The position numbers and the translations under genes were made by a program. Below the pieces are notes generated by a model, which worked only from the letters and a program-made list of their open reading frames with translations, had not been told where the DNA came from and did no database searches. This document shows, piece by piece, positions 8,095-17,359 of a stretch of 64,000 nt of DNA. Source of the stretch: Lachnospira pectinoschiza (lineage in GTDB: Bacteria > Bacillota > Clostridia > Lachnospirales > Lachnospiraceae); the NCBI RefSeq assembly GCF_020564355.1, contig NZ_JAJCRR010000003.1, forward strand, positions 481,410 to 545,409. Direction: 5' to 3'. How positions within the stretch are numbered: the first letter of the stretch is position 1; the number at the start of each line of letters is the position of its first letter.

Positions 8095-8125
8095 TTGACC
8101 TGCACGCAGCGTATACGCTTATACT
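8095..8125 (+). promoter_or_regulatory. MerR-type promoter with 19-bp spacer
   Basis: TTGACC (8095-8100) and TATACT (8120-8125) are separated by 19 bp containing the palindrome GCGTATACGC. Overlong spacers with a dyad are diagnostic of promoters remodelled by MerR regulators. It drives the MerR gene at 8156, implying autoregulation. Confidence 0.8.
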
Positions 8126-8155
8126 ATCAACATAAATCATAAGGAGGTGCATTTG

Positions 8156-9040
8156 ATGTTATTAAATGAAATTATAAATGAGGTTGGAATGACAAAGCGT
8201 GCAGTTAAGTATTATGAAGAAAAAGGATTGCTGTCAGTGGATAAAGATAACAATGGTTATCGTAACTATACTGCACAAGATGTTGAAACTTTAAAAAAGA
8301 TTTCAGTATATAGAAAACTCGGTATTAGTATTAAAGACATACAGAGTCTTTTGGAAACTGGCGACAAAAGTATTCTTCTTCGTATTTATCAAGAAAAAGT
8401 GCAGGAAAAAGTTTTAAAAGACTCAGAACTTGAAGCTTTGAAGCAATTTATAGATGATGGTGACGCAGACAAAGCAAATGAGGCACTTGATTATCAAACC
8501 GTTGAAAATGCAATTGAGTCTTTGCTACCGGGAAAAGAATGGGGAGATTATTTTAAAAGTCATTTCAAACCATTTCTTAATGTAAGGTTGAAGACTCTGG
8601 AACAGAAGCAGGCACTACAGAATATATTAGAATATTGCGATGAAACGACATTGAAAGTTCCTTTTATTATGGGAATAGGTGCGAAGATGATAGGTGGGAT
8701 TGCACAAGAAACCAGAACCGCAGATGAGATGATAGCCTATTATCGTGATATGAGTGAAAGTGAATATGAAAGACTAAAAGAAAAAGTATGGAAAGGTGCT
8801 AAAATAAAAAATGGTATAATGAAATACCATCCAGCATTTATTGCACAGAGAAAAATGCAGAAAGAGTTACAAAATAAAGGATATAACGATATATTCATTC
8901 CTAATTTAATGGTTCTGTCTCCAACGTATGCAGAATATAAGAAAGCGTTAGATAATGTGAACGATAGAATGTGTAGAGAACTTGGACTGTATTATGATAG
9001 CAATTATAACTTAGTTATTAAAGAAGATAATTCTAAGTAA
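8156..9040 (+). CDS. MerR-family transcriptional regulator
   Basis: 294 residues from ATG 8156, 8 nt after AAGGAGG; GTG 8147 overlaps that site and is rejected. The N-terminal winged helix reads EVGMTKRAVKYYEEKGLL...GYRNYTAQDVETLKKI, followed by the dimer helix. The ~190-residue C-terminal domain has no recognised effector family and lacks an obvious metal-binding cysteine cluster, so a small-molecule sensor is more likely than metal. No target other than its own promoter is adjacent. Confidence 0.85.
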   Translation: MLLNEIINEVGMTKRAVKYYEEKGLLSVDKDNNGYRNYTAQDVETLKKISVYRKLGISIKDIQSLLETGDKSILLRIYQEKVQEKVLKDSELEALKQFIDDGDADKANEALDYQTVENAIESLLPGKEWGDYFKSHFKPFLNVRLKTLEQKQALQNILEYCDETTLKVPFIMGIGAKMIGGIAQETRTADEMIAYYRDMSESEYERLKEKVWKGAKIKNGIMKYHPAFIAQRKMQKELQNKGYNDIFIPNLMVLSPTYAEYKKALDNVNDRMCRELGLYYDSNYNLVIKEDNSK

Positions 9041-9051
9041 AAGTTAAACTA

Positions 9052-9092
9052 CCCTTTGGGAGAGGAAAAATCCTTTTCTCAAAGGGCTTTTT
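9052..9092 (+). terminator. Terminator after merR
   Basis: CCCTTTG and GAGA pair with TCTC and AAAGGG to form a long stem followed by CTTTTTC. Confidence 0.8.
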
Positions 9093-9167
9093 CTATTTAT
9101 ACGGATATTCGCAAACTACAAGATAAAGCCAAAACTTCATATACTCTAAGCACAAGGAGGTTGAGGT

Positions 9168-9480
9168 TTGGCTATGAACAACAATTTAGCAGAAGTACAC
9201 CCGGAGCTTGTTTCGGAGTGGTCAGAGAAGAATTTACTGCTTACACCTGATGGCATTACTTTCGGTTCAAATAAAAAAGTATGGTGGAAAGGTACTTGCG
9301 GTCACGAATGGCAGGCAAGCGTTAAGGCTCGTTCTAATGGAGAAAAATGCCCGATATGTTCCGGTGCGAGAGTGATTGCAGGTATTAACGATTTGGCGAC
9401 ATTAGAACCATTACTGGTAAAGCAGTGGTCGAAAAAGAATAAGATAAAACCGACAGAGGTTTCTATTGGTTCTCTGCCGC
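9168..9480 (+). pseudogene. Zinc-ribbon repeat protein (DUF4379-like), truncated
   Basis: A TTG start 7 nt after AAGGAGG begins a protein with the repeated pattern HPELVSEWS...LTPDGITFGSNKKVWWKGTCGHEW...KCPICSGAR, typical of tandem zinc-ribbon proteins found near mobile DNA. The second repeat begins (LVKQWSKKNKIKPTEVSIGS) and family resemblance then stops near 9470; the remaining ~65 residues look random. I read this as a 3' truncation at a rearrangement junction. Confidence 0.6.
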
Positions 9481-9771
9481 ATAGATTCAAAAAAGAATTT
9501 CTATGGGGTAGGGGAAGAGCGCTTTCTTTGCGCATGATTTCAGTCATTTATACACAACAGGTACAAAAATGGAGATGCGAAAAAACTCAATCGAGTTTTT
9601 TCACATCCACTATTACAACGATGGGGCAGCTCATTTGTGGCAGAATGGTATGGTTGAAGCGCGGAGCGGCATCATGAATGAAGGGTGATGTCGCTCGAAA
9701 TTATACGCAATGAAATAAGCGCGGTTCAGCAGGAATTGCTATTGAAGTTGGAAATAAATTCAATCGCCATG
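9481..9771. other. Junction region with no supported gene
   Basis: It holds an AAAAACTC-AATC-GAGTTTTT inverted repeat (9581-9600), a terminator-like hairpin usable on both strands. It also spans a 39-codon frame (9569-9688) with no recognised product. It separates low-GC DNA on the left from distinctly GC-richer DNA on the right. Confidence 0.4.
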
Positions 9772-10347
9772 CTAGAATATGCACCAAAACAAGATTCCGA
9801 GGCCTGCTGAAAACAGGATCATCAGAATTGGCGATGGAGCTGTTTTTCTGATTATTTTACAAATCAGATGTGTTGCTCCGAGCATGGCAAATACTGCGAT
9901 AGAGCGCAAATCGGGCGCAAATCCGGCCTGTAAATCTGTGAGGCCAAACAGCGTAGACAGCGCCATGCTGAGCGCGGTCGCAAGGATCATCGCTACAACG
10001 CACGGACGAACTCCCGATAAAAAGGCGTTGACGGGTGCATATTTCATCAGATTCTTTAGTGCGGATGCAATTAAGAGAATAATCAAAAATGACGGCAACA
10101 CCACGCCCAGCGTTGCAACAAATGAACCGAGGATTCCGCCCTGTGTTGAGCCGATAAAGGTTGCCATATTCACGGCAAGGGATCCCGGTGTGGATTCAGA
10201 TACGGCAATAAAATTCAGAAACTCGTTCTCTGTCAACCAGCCGTTGGAAAGCACCCTTTCGCGTACCAGCGAAACCATTCCATAGCCGCCGCCGAAAGAC
10301 AAGGCACCGATCATCAAAAAGTTCAGAAAGAGACGCAGATATATCAT
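9772..10347 (-). CDS. Chromate transporter (CHR) domain protein, subunit 2
   Basis: 191 residues. The N-terminal signature FLMIGALSFGGGYGMVSLVRE and SESTPGSLAVNMATFIG mark the CHR family of proton-coupled anion transporters. About six hydrophobic segments. It starts with a 4-bp ATGA-type overlap with the upstream CHR gene. Short single-domain CHR pairs form the equivalent of one long ChrA. The substrate may be chromate/sulfate or another anion. Confidence 0.85.
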   Translation of the reverse strand: MIYLRLFLNFLMIGALSFGGGYGMVSLVRERVLSNGWLTENEFLNFIAVSESTPGSLAVNMATFIGSTQGGILGSFVATLGVVLPSFLIILLIASALKNLMKYAPVNAFLSGVRPCVVAMILATALSMALSTLFGLTDLQAGFAPDLRSIAVFAMLGATHLICKIIRKTAPSPILMILFSAGLGILFWCIF

Positions 10348-10919
10348 GACGTTTTCCCATCTCCTTTCCGGATTTTTCGCAGAAAGAAAACAACAAGCCC
10401 GACCGCGCCGCAGATCAGGATGTAAAACACAGAGGAAAACGAAACTGCCGTGATCGAGCAACAGAGCATGGAAGCCATGACCAACGTGAGAAGCGTCAAG
10501 TTTAGTGTGTTTTTGTCAATACTTTTAAGCATTTTCAGTCCTGCGGTAAGGATCAGATAGATCACACATACCTGAATCCCGCGGAATGCGCAGGAAACCC
10601 AGCGCAAACTGAGAAACTGATCAAAGAACAGCGAGATACCATAAATTACAAAGAAAGATGGAATGCAGACAGCAAGTGTGGACATGGTTGCACCCGCAAA
10701 TCCTGCAATTTTGTAACCAATGTAAGTCGCACTGTTGATGGCGACTGGTCCTGGCGTGGATTCGGCTACCGCAACCATGTCCAGAAACTCGCTTTTTTCA
10801 AGCCATTTTTTCTTTTCAACGAACTCATTTTCAAGCAGCGCAATCATAGCGTATCCGCCGCCAAAGGTGAACGCACCGATTTTTAAGAATGTGATAAATA
10901 AAGAGCAAATTAGTTTCAT
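10344..10919 (-). CDS. Chromate transporter (CHR) domain protein, subunit 1
   Basis: 191 residues; FLKIGAFTFGGGYAMIALLENE and AESTPGPVAINSATYIG are the CHR signatures. It is paralogous to the downstream partner and overlaps it, so the two probably form a heteromeric membrane transporter. The start overlaps the end of the broken lgt by 4 bp, giving the order lgt-chr-chr. The region is GC-richer than its neighbours, consistent with transfer. Confidence 0.85.
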   Translation of the reverse strand: MKLICSLFITFLKIGAFTFGGGYAMIALLENEFVEKKKWLEKSEFLDMVAVAESTPGPVAINSATYIGYKIAGFAGATMSTLAVCIPSFFVIYGISLFFDQFLSLRWVSCAFRGIQVCVIYLILTAGLKMLKSIDKNTLNLTLLTLVMASMLCCSITAVSFSSVFYILICGAVGLVVFFLRKIRKGDGKTS

Positions 10920-11526
10920 GCCTGTATATCCCTCCTTCTGCGAATAATACCTACAAGAAAAACACCCAATAGAATCAGGCAGCCAGATAACACCTGCGAC
11001 ACGCGGACTCTTGGCATCAGATATAGACTGTCAGTACGAAGTCCCTCTACAAAGCAGCGTATCACGCCATAGCCAATCATGTAAAACGGAAGCAGATATC
11101 CTTTTTTCTGAAATGCGGATAGGAGATCAGCATGACAATCAGCAGCAGTGTATTCAGTGCAGATTCGTAGAAGAACGTCGCCTGATGCCACTGCCCGAGT
11201 TCCTCTATGTAAACATCATACGGAAAGAATTGGAGATCTAGATTTGTGATCAGATTTCCGTAAGTCTCCTGATTCACAAAATTCCCCCAACGTCCGATGG
11301 CTTGTCCAAGAACAAGGCTGGGAATCAGCGTATCTGCAAGCGAACAGAAGGAAAGTTCTTTGACCTTGCAGTAAATCAGTACAACAGCAACACCGCCGAG
11401 GATGCCTCCATAAATGGCAAGCCCGCCCTTATTGATTTGAAAAACGGAGAGAAGGTTATCCTTGTACTGCTCCCACTCAAAAAGCACATAGTATGCTCTG
11501 GCACAGAGAATACACACGGGAATCAT
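10916..11526 (-). pseudogene. lgt: Prolipoprotein diacylglyceryl transferase, N-truncated and frameshifted
   Basis: LCARAYYVLFEW, GGLAIYGGILGG, GQAIGRWGNFVNQETYG and, in another frame, YGVIRCFVEGLRTDSLYL are Lgt signatures (lipoprotein diacylglyceryl transfer from phosphatidylglycerol). Two lesions: about 50 N-terminal residues are missing, cut at ~11520 where a serine-recombinase fragment begins. The frame also breaks near 11095-11110 in a run of six A on the coding strand; one more A would restore HFRKKGYLLPFYM. The frameshift could be real or a sequencing error; the truncation is not. Confidence 0.85.
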
Positions 11527-11825
11527 CCCATCTACGGGTATCTGAAAGACCGGAGAACAAGCAGCGCTGGATTATCGACGAGGAAGCTACCGCCGTTGTG
11601 CGCCGCATCTTCCGCATGGTCAATGACGGCAAGGGCGTGTATCAGATCGCGGATATTCTGTCCGAGGAAAAGGTGCTTTGTCCGTCTGCCTACCTTGCTG
11701 CAAAAGGCGTGGGTAACCGTAGAAACAGCAAGTTTGAAGACCCCTACCGCTGGTGGGGTACGACGGTGAGCTATATTCTTGCCCGCGTGGAGTACATGGG
11801 GCATACCGTCAATTTCAAGACCTAA
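11518..11825 (+). pseudogene. Internal fragment of a large serine recombinase
   Basis: GNHPIYGYLKD, then after a single-base deletion NKQRWIIDEEATAVVRRIF...GVYQIADIL...NPYRWWGTTVSYILARVEYMGHTVNFKT; this is the recombinase domain of Tn4451/TnpX-like proteins. Adding one C after GAC restores the frame. Catalytic N-terminus and zinc/coiled-coil C-terminus are absent. It abuts truncated lgt, marking an old recombination point. Confidence 0.8.
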
Positions 11826-12229
11826 CGCATTTCTTTGTTTTGGTTTCCATACCTATTTTTTTTAGGTTTTGGTAATATCCGTGCATACATTTTCTTCTCC
11901 TATATTATCGCAATTGGCCTGTTTCCTTTATAAAAATTCACCTTTAACTTGAATATTCATTCTACAGAGACTAAAGTCATATAGCGTAAAGACCCATTCG
12001 TTAAGATAAAAATGAAAACAGAATCCTCACATGGAATATATTAAACAACAGTACACTAAAAAGCAATAGACAGAAAGAAATTTTATGGCAGGTCGGATGA
12101 AATTCCTGCATCTGACAAAAAGGAAAATGAATAGGATATGAGTAGCTTGCCACGAGGGGGCTTAAAAGTGTAAGGAGATTATTGTAAATGATAAAATAAA
12201 TATGTACATTTAGTGGAAAATAAAAAAAG
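11826..12229. other. Gene-free AT-rich stretch
   Basis: No frame, hairpin or recognisable RNA could be supported. The change to AT-rich sequence after 11830 marks the end of the GC-richer insert. Confidence 0.4.
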
Positions 12230-12319
12230 ATGAATTATGCTGCCCGAATGTATAGGAAGGTAGGATTTGAAATTGTTGATGAAAATGACGAAGAATATAT
12301 TATGATTTGTAAGTTATAA
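12230..12319 (+). pseudogene. C-terminal remnant of a GNAT acetyltransferase
   Basis: A 29-codon frame reads ARMYRKVGFEIVDENDEEYI and ends with a stop; AxxMYxKxGF is the closing helix-strand of GNAT N-acetyltransferases. The rest of the gene is absent. Confidence 0.5.
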
Positions 12320-12425
12320 GCACTTGCAAATTTCAGGTTTCGTTCCATTCTGTAAAGAAAAATGAATAAATGTCGATAAATATTATGAGCTAAGGATGGC
12401 GTCTGTTTGGATTGGAGGTTATATT

Positions 12426-13385
12426 ATGAGAATACAAGCGGCAAATACATTTTATACAGGTACTTACTCTGTTTTGAATACGAAGTCATCATTTCCATAT
12501 GCTGTAAAAGTTGAAGGTTACGGAAATACAAGAAACCAAAGGAGTTTATTTCAGTTTGCACATGTGACAATAACAGAACATATGGTAAACGCAAAATATG
12601 GTACAAAGATTACAAACGGTCTGAGAGTGCAGATGCAGACCGCAGGTAGTAAGAAAAAAGAAGATTGGACTGAGGTTTCCAAAGAACAGTTGGCAGAAGT
12701 AAAACTACCGGCATCATTTGATAAATTGAAAGAACAAAATTCTTATTTTTATCATGGAGAAAACATATCGGATTATGAACTAGTGCAAACTGCAGTAGCA
12801 TTGGGGAAAATGGAATTACCAACAGATGAGAAAAAGTGTATCCCAGACAGAGTTGCAATGGATGCATTTGAAGTGCTTGTCAGAGACCAGGCGGCTCCAA
12901 AAAACTCATGGTCAAATACATTGTATTCGGAAGATGGAAAATATACCTTTACAAAGACTGAAAGCGGAAGATGGCAGATGCATTTGATTGATGATGCTGC
13001 CATAGGTGCATCTTTGGAAGATATAGCAAATTGGATGATGAGCGGCACGCCCAATAGAAATATTGAGACACGCTACCTAAATTATCTTCATACTGTTGAT
13101 CCGGATTTATATAATGTGGCGATGCGAATAGGTACCGAGGTTCGTTCTTATGGTTTTATGGAGGATTTACATCAGCAGGGAGTATTAAGTGATAGTCAAA
13201 ATCAGTATGATATGAGTCTGTTGGGTATGTTATTCGGTAAAGATGCGGATAGTATGCGTATGATATTGCATGGGTGTAAGGAGTCTGGTAATTTTTTGGA
13301 ATTATTGGATTTGTATAGCCCGGATGGAGCAAAATCGTTGGATAAGCTTCGGGAACAGCAATATAAGCACGGTGGAATTGTTTAA
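12426..13385 (+). CDS. Hypothetical protein
   Basis: 319 residues from ATG 12426, with GGAGGT 9 nt upstream; the open frame from 12396 has a poorer start. No signal peptide or membrane segment. I recognise no family. The composition is that of a folded soluble protein, and a terminator at 13512 makes this a single-gene unit. It lies among mobile-element scars, so it may be element cargo. Confidence 0.6.
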   Translation: MRIQAANTFYTGTYSVLNTKSSFPYAVKVEGYGNTRNQRSLFQFAHVTITEHMVNAKYGTKITNGLRVQMQTAGSKKKEDWTEVSKEQLAEVKLPASFDKLKEQNSYFYHGENISDYELVQTAVALGKMELPTDEKKCIPDRVAMDAFEVLVRDQAAPKNSWSNTLYSEDGKYTFTKTESGRWQMHLIDDAAIGASLEDIANWMMSGTPNRNIETRYLNYLHTVDPDLYNVAMRIGTEVRSYGFMEDLHQQGVLSDSQNQYDMSLLGMLFGKDADSMRMILHGCKESGNFLELLDLYSPDGAKSLDKLREQQYKHGGIV

Positions 13386-13511
13386 TATAGCGAGTTTTAT
13401 GACAGGATATGAAAAAGCAATTAATTCTCGAAGTAGAAGAGTGTGAAACACTATTCGCTTGAAAATTTCAGTTTGCAGATTTGAAACAAAAGAACATAAA
13501 TACAACAGCGT

Positions 13512-13553
13512 AAGGGCAGTTATAGACCGTAAAGGTTTGTAGCTGCCCTTTTT
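13512..13553 (+). terminator. Terminator after hypothetical gene
   Basis: AAGGGCAG/CTGCCCTT stem followed by TTT. Confidence 0.75.
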
Positions 13554-13674
13554 GCGTTTACGGAACTTTTGGACAAAATGTCCAGAAGTGGAAAGGAGAG
13601 CTTATGAAGTATTTACTGCACAGGCTGTATGTTCCACCATAGCGGAATTACAGCTATGGATTGTCAACACTTTT

Positions 13675-14185
13675 TCAGACAAATTTTTTTAGGTTATTTT
13701 CCCGATATTGTACAGGCGTTTGATACCCTAGGGAGGAATGTATACGGTGATGATTATACCAGTTTACATAATCCCATAGTTTTATCTTCAGTTCTTCTAG
13801 TGTATGGAATGTTTCATTCCACACAAATTCTGTTTTAATGACCTTGAACGTAGCTTCTGCCACTGCATTATCATAAGGACATCCCTTATGGCTTAGGGAA
13901 CGTTCTATATGAAACGTTTCTAACAGTTCCTCAATCGTCTCATTTTTAAATTCATTTCCCCGGTCTGTGTGGAAGATATGGATTTCCGACAGATTGCCTT
14001 CTACTTTCCTAAATGCCTGTTTTACAAGCTCTGCTGTTTTATGTTCTCCTGCACTGTATCCAACGATTTCCCTGTTAAAAAGGTCTATCAGTATACAGAT
14101 ATAATTCCAGTGGTTTCCTACCCTTACATAAGTTAAATCACTTACCACCACATTACGGTATGGCTGGTTTTGAAATTGGATAGGC
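13675..14185 (-). pseudogene. IS3-family transposase OrfB, 3' portion
   Basis: The rve/DDE domain is present: VVSDLTYV (Asp), HTDRGNEF (Asp), AVAEATFKVIKTE (Glu), then FWNYVNWYNxxRIHSSLGYQTPVQY-like ending. In-frame coding extends to about 14185, where a stop precedes NQFQNQPYRNV; the HTH part of OrfB and OrfA are missing. The right end near 13664-13690 interrupts a short frame that starts at 13604 behind an AAAGGAG. It cannot transpose alone. Confidence 0.85.
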
Positions 14186-14251
14186 TACAATTAACTGGAC
14201 AGATTTTTTAAGGTCATATAATCTATAATAAATACACAAATAGCAGAAGGA

Positions 14252-14398
14252 AATCCTATAAGGTTATATAGTTTGGATGAAATCACGGAGATATTCGGTA
14301 AATTAGGACTTCGTATTTGTAACAGCTTTGCTGATTTCAGTGGAAAGCCGAGTTCTGATAATGATATTCAATTGATGGTTTATTCCATACGAGAATAA
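14252..14398 (+). pseudogene. C-terminal remnant of a SAM-dependent methyltransferase
   Basis: 48 codons: RLYSLDEITEIFGKLGLRI...YADF-like SFADFSGKPSSDNDIQLMVYSIRE matches the closing part of class I methyltransferases. The Rossmann core is absent. It lies between an IS fragment and the ABC operon. Confidence 0.45.
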
Positions 14399-14502
14399 AA
14401 ATAGAGTAGACGAATTATTTAGCAATCTTCATCAAATCTTTATTTTTTTCTGTTAGGTTATATTTCAGTAAGAAATGAAATATAGAAGGAAGGATAGTAA
14501 AG

Positions 14503-15216
14503 ATGGAAATGATGTTGCAGACACAAAATCTATGTAAATATTTTAGAAAACAGAAAGCGGTAAATAATGTTTCACTTAATATCGAAAAGGGACAGATTTA
14601 TGGACTGCTTGGACCGAATGGCGCAGGTAAATCTACCACATTGAAAATGCTGACCGGTATGATGAAACCAACTGCAGGCAAGATTTACTTTGATGGAAAA
14701 CTTTTGGATAGGAAAGATTTATCAAAAATAGGAGCGTTAATTGAAAATCCACCTATTTATGAAAATCTTTCCGCCAGAGAAAATTTGAAGGTAAGACAAT
14801 TATTGCTTGGTACAGATGAAAACAGAATTGATGAGGTCTTGCAGATCGTATCACTTACAAACACCGGAAAGAAGAAAGCAGGGCAGTTTTCTTTGGGAAT
14901 GAAGCAAAGACTAGGCATTGCAATGGCATTGCTTGGAGAACCGGAACTTTTGATATTGGATGAACCTACGAATGGATTAGATCCAATAGGCATCGAGGAA
15001 TTACGAGAGCTGATCCGGTCTTTTCCGGAACATGGAATCACGGTAATTCTCTCCAGTCATATTCTCTCGGAGGTACAGTTACTTGCAGATAAAGTCGGGA
15101 TTATTTCAGGTGGAATCTTAGGATACGAAGGAGAATTAAAGCAGGGAGATAATCTTGAAGATTTGTTTATGAATGTGGTAAGAAAAAACCAGAAAGCAGG
15201 TGAAATCCATGGTTAA
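14503..15216 (+). CDS. Lantibiotic-protection ABC transporter ATP-binding protein (LanF/BcrA-like)
   Basis: 237 residues. Walker A GPNGAGKST (~40), signature FSLGMKQRLGIAMALLG (~135) and Walker B LLILDEPTNGLDP (~152) define an ABC ATPase of the BcrA/LanF group. It is followed by two LanE/LanG-like permeases with overlapping starts, then a two-component system. Such exporters remove bacitracin or lantibiotics from the membrane. No peptide or modification genes are nearby, so this is resistance or immunity rather than production. Confidence 0.88.
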   Translation: MEMMLQTQNLCKYFRKQKAVNNVSLNIEKGQIYGLLGPNGAGKSTTLKMLTGMMKPTAGKIYFDGKLLDRKDLSKIGALIENPPIYENLSARENLKVRQLLLGTDENRIDEVLQIVSLTNTGKKKAGQFSLGMKQRLGIAMALLGEPELLILDEPTNGLDPIGIEELRELIRSFPEHGITVILSSHILSEVQLLADKVGIISGGILGYEGELKQGDNLEDLFMNVVRKNQKAGEIHG

Positions 15217-15940
15217 TATTATAAAAGCAGAACATCAAAAAGCCAAAAGAACCATGCGAAAGAAGTTTATCTGGGGATTTCCTCTTCTTACATTTGTCAT
15301 GGCATTTATATTTACTCTTGGGATGACAAATGCTTATGCAGAAAGTGTTTGGAACTGGTGGTATACACTTTTGCTGCCGGGGATGATTGCTCTATTTTGT
15401 TATCTTTCTGTGGCGCAGGAGAAAAAGATAAAATACTATCATTTAATGACTATTCCCACAGACAGAAGAAAATTGTTGCTGGGGAAAATTATTTATATTG
15501 GGTACATGATTTTGTTTTCTAATGTGATTGTGTTTGCAGGAGCAACGCTTGGAGGCTTTCTTCTAACGACACATGTTCCAGTTGGAGGAGCGTTGATTGC
15601 AGTATTGTTTCTGACGGTTTCTGAGTTATGGGAGATTCCGGTAGCTTTATTTTTAAGTGAACGATTTGGAATGATTGTAAACCTGTTCGTCTGCCTATTT
15701 ATTACCGTCAGCGGTGTGGTAATATCACAAACCAGAATCTGGTATGTACTTGTTTCTGCAATCCCTATGCGAATGATGTGCCCGTTGCTTCATGTTTTAC
15801 CAAATGGACTTGCCGCAGAAGCAGGGAATCCTCTTTTGGATACGGGAGTCATTGTTCCGGGAATGTGTCTCTCAATCATCTGGTTTGTTTTAGTAACGGT
15901 TCTGTTTTTGAAATGGTTTGAGAGAAGAGAGGTGAAATAA
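15209..15940 (+). CDS. Lantibiotic-protection ABC permease (LanE-like)
   Basis: 243 residues from ATG 15209, overlapping the ATPase stop by 8 nt; a GTG at 15200 is too close to the ribosome site. Six hydrophobic segments; N-terminal MVNIIKAEHQKAKRTMRKK is the usual cytosolic lead of LanE permeases. It pairs with the next gene in the membrane. Confidence 0.82.
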   Translation: MVNIIKAEHQKAKRTMRKKFIWGFPLLTFVMAFIFTLGMTNAYAESVWNWWYTLLLPGMIALFCYLSVAQEKKIKYYHLMTIPTDRRKLLLGKIIYIGYMILFSNVIVFAGATLGGFLLTTHVPVGGALIAVLFLTVSELWEIPVALFLSERFGMIVNLFVCLFITVSGVVISQTRIWYVLVSAIPMRMMCPLLHVLPNGLAAEAGNPLLDTGVIVPGMCLSIIWFVLVTVLFLKWFERREVK

Positions 15941-15941
15941 G

Positions 15942-16682
15942 ATGATTGGAAGATCTCTTAATGCAGACTTGCGAAAGATGAAAGGAACATCTGTGATTCT
16001 GGCACACTTACTGATTCCGATTATAACCAGCGTTATATTTTTAATATATTACTTTTTTTCACCATGGAATGAAAATATGAAAGTGATTGCATTTTATCAG
16101 GCAATAGGAGCAGGACTTCCGGTACTTATTGGAATTTTTACAGCAAGTGTGATGGAACAGGAACAAAATGCAGGTGATTTTCAAAATCTGTTGTCTTTAC
16201 CGGATAAACCTGCAGCATTTTTATCGAAACTGTTGATGCTACTGGTTTTGTGTCTGTGCTCTATCCTATTGACAGCAATCATATTCGGAATTGGATTTGG
16301 AAGAATCGCATCAAGCGACATCGGAATCATGAAAGGATGTATATTTGCAGCAGTGCTGCTGTGGGGAAGCAGTGTTCCACTTTATCTGTGGCAGCTGATT
16401 CTGGCTTTTCAGTTTGGAAAAGGGGTATCCATTGGAGCAGGGATTATATCAGGACTAATTAGTGCACTGATGCTTACCGGACTTGGAGATTATGTGTGGA
16501 AATATGTATTTGTCTGCTGGACGGGTAGAGTACCATATACTTATCTGCAATCTGTATTGGGAGAAACTAGTGTAGGTGAATGGTTGTCATTCATACCAGG
16601 TTTCTTAATATTTACAGGGATTAGTATGGTATACTATTTTTGGTGGGTAAACCACTGGGAAGGAAACAGAATATCGGAATAG
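15942..16682 (+). CDS. Lantibiotic-protection ABC permease (LanG-like)
   Basis: 246 residues, six predicted membrane segments; starts 1 nt after the preceding stop. N-terminus SLNADLRKMKGTSVILAHLLIP is typical of the LanG/MutG group. Its position as third gene completes an FEG exporter. Confidence 0.82.
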   Translation: MIGRSLNADLRKMKGTSVILAHLLIPIITSVIFLIYYFFSPWNENMKVIAFYQAIGAGLPVLIGIFTASVMEQEQNAGDFQNLLSLPDKPAAFLSKLLMLLVLCLCSILLTAIIFGIGFGRIASSDIGIMKGCIFAAVLLWGSSVPLYLWQLILAFQFGKGVSIGAGIISGLISALMLTGLGDYVWKYVFVCWTGRVPYTYLQSVLGETSVGEWLSFIPGFLIFTGISMVYYFWWVNHWEGNRISE

Positions 16683-16696
16683 AATCGAGGGAAACT

Positions 16697-17359
16697 ATGG
16701 CAAAAATACTGGCAGTTGATGATGAACCGGCAATTTTGGAAATGATAGAAAGCATTTTGAATAAGGATGGACATCTGGTTACCAAAGTAAGTAATCCACT
16801 AAAAATTAATATGGAAGAATTACATCGTTATGACCTGATTTTACTGGACATTATGATGCCTGGAATGGATGGCTTCGAATTATGCAAAAGAATCAGGGCA
16901 CTTGTGGATTGTCCGATTTTGTTTCTTACGGCAAAAACGGAGGAAAACAGTCTGGTAAACGGACTTTCTTTAGGAGCAGATGATTATATTTCAAAGCCAT
17001 TTGGAGTGATGGAACTTCGGGCAAGGATCAATGCACATCTACGGAGAGAGCACAGGGAACATTCTGTCCGGATGGTTTTAGGGAGAGTCTGCATTCAGAT
17101 GTCTCAAAAGAAACTGTTGATGGATGATAAAGAACTTCCGTTTACGAAAGCAGAGTACGAAATCTGTGAATTTCTGGCTAAAAACAGAGGACAGGTTTTC
17201 TCGAAGGAACAGATATTGGAAGCGGTCTTTGGCTTTGACAATGAGAGTAATGACAGTACTATAATCACGCATATCAAAAATATAAGAGCAAAATTTGCGG
17301 ATTATGATTATATGCCGATAAAAACAGTCTGGGGGATTGGATATAAATGGGAAGAGTAA
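16697..17359 (+). CDS. OmpR-family response regulator of the exporter locus
   Basis: 220 residues from ATG 16697 (MAKILAVDDEPAILEM). Receiver domain with phospho-Asp in LILLDIMMPGMDG (~51) and Lys in SKPFG (~101); C-terminal winged helix ending TVWGIGYKWE. It overlaps the kinase start by 13 nt. It most likely activates the exporter genes upstream in response to cell-envelope peptides. Confidence 0.9.
   Translation: MAKILAVDDEPAILEMIESILNKDGHLVTKVSNPLKINMEELHRYDLILLDIMMPGMDGFELCKRIRALVDCPILFLTAKTEENSLVNGLSLGADDYISKPFGVMELRARINAHLRREHREHSVRMVLGRVCIQMSQKKLLMDDKELPFTKAEYEICEFLAKNRGQVFSKEQILEAVFGFDNESNDSTIITHIKNIRAKFADYDYMPIKTVWGIGYKWEE

Noticed and set aside
9302..9547. Minus-strand frame opposite the zinc-ribbon pseudogene
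   Set aside because: No ribosome site and no recognisable protein; it is antisense to a recognised coding segment.
9779..10285. Plus-strand frame opposite the CHR transporter gene
   Set aside because: Antisense shadow of a GC-richer real gene; no start signal.
13570..13642. Short gene starting at 13604 after the palindrome TGGACA-AAA-TGTCCA
   Set aside because: Only 12 codons before a stop, then an IS end. It may be the start of an interrupted gene, but nothing identifies it.
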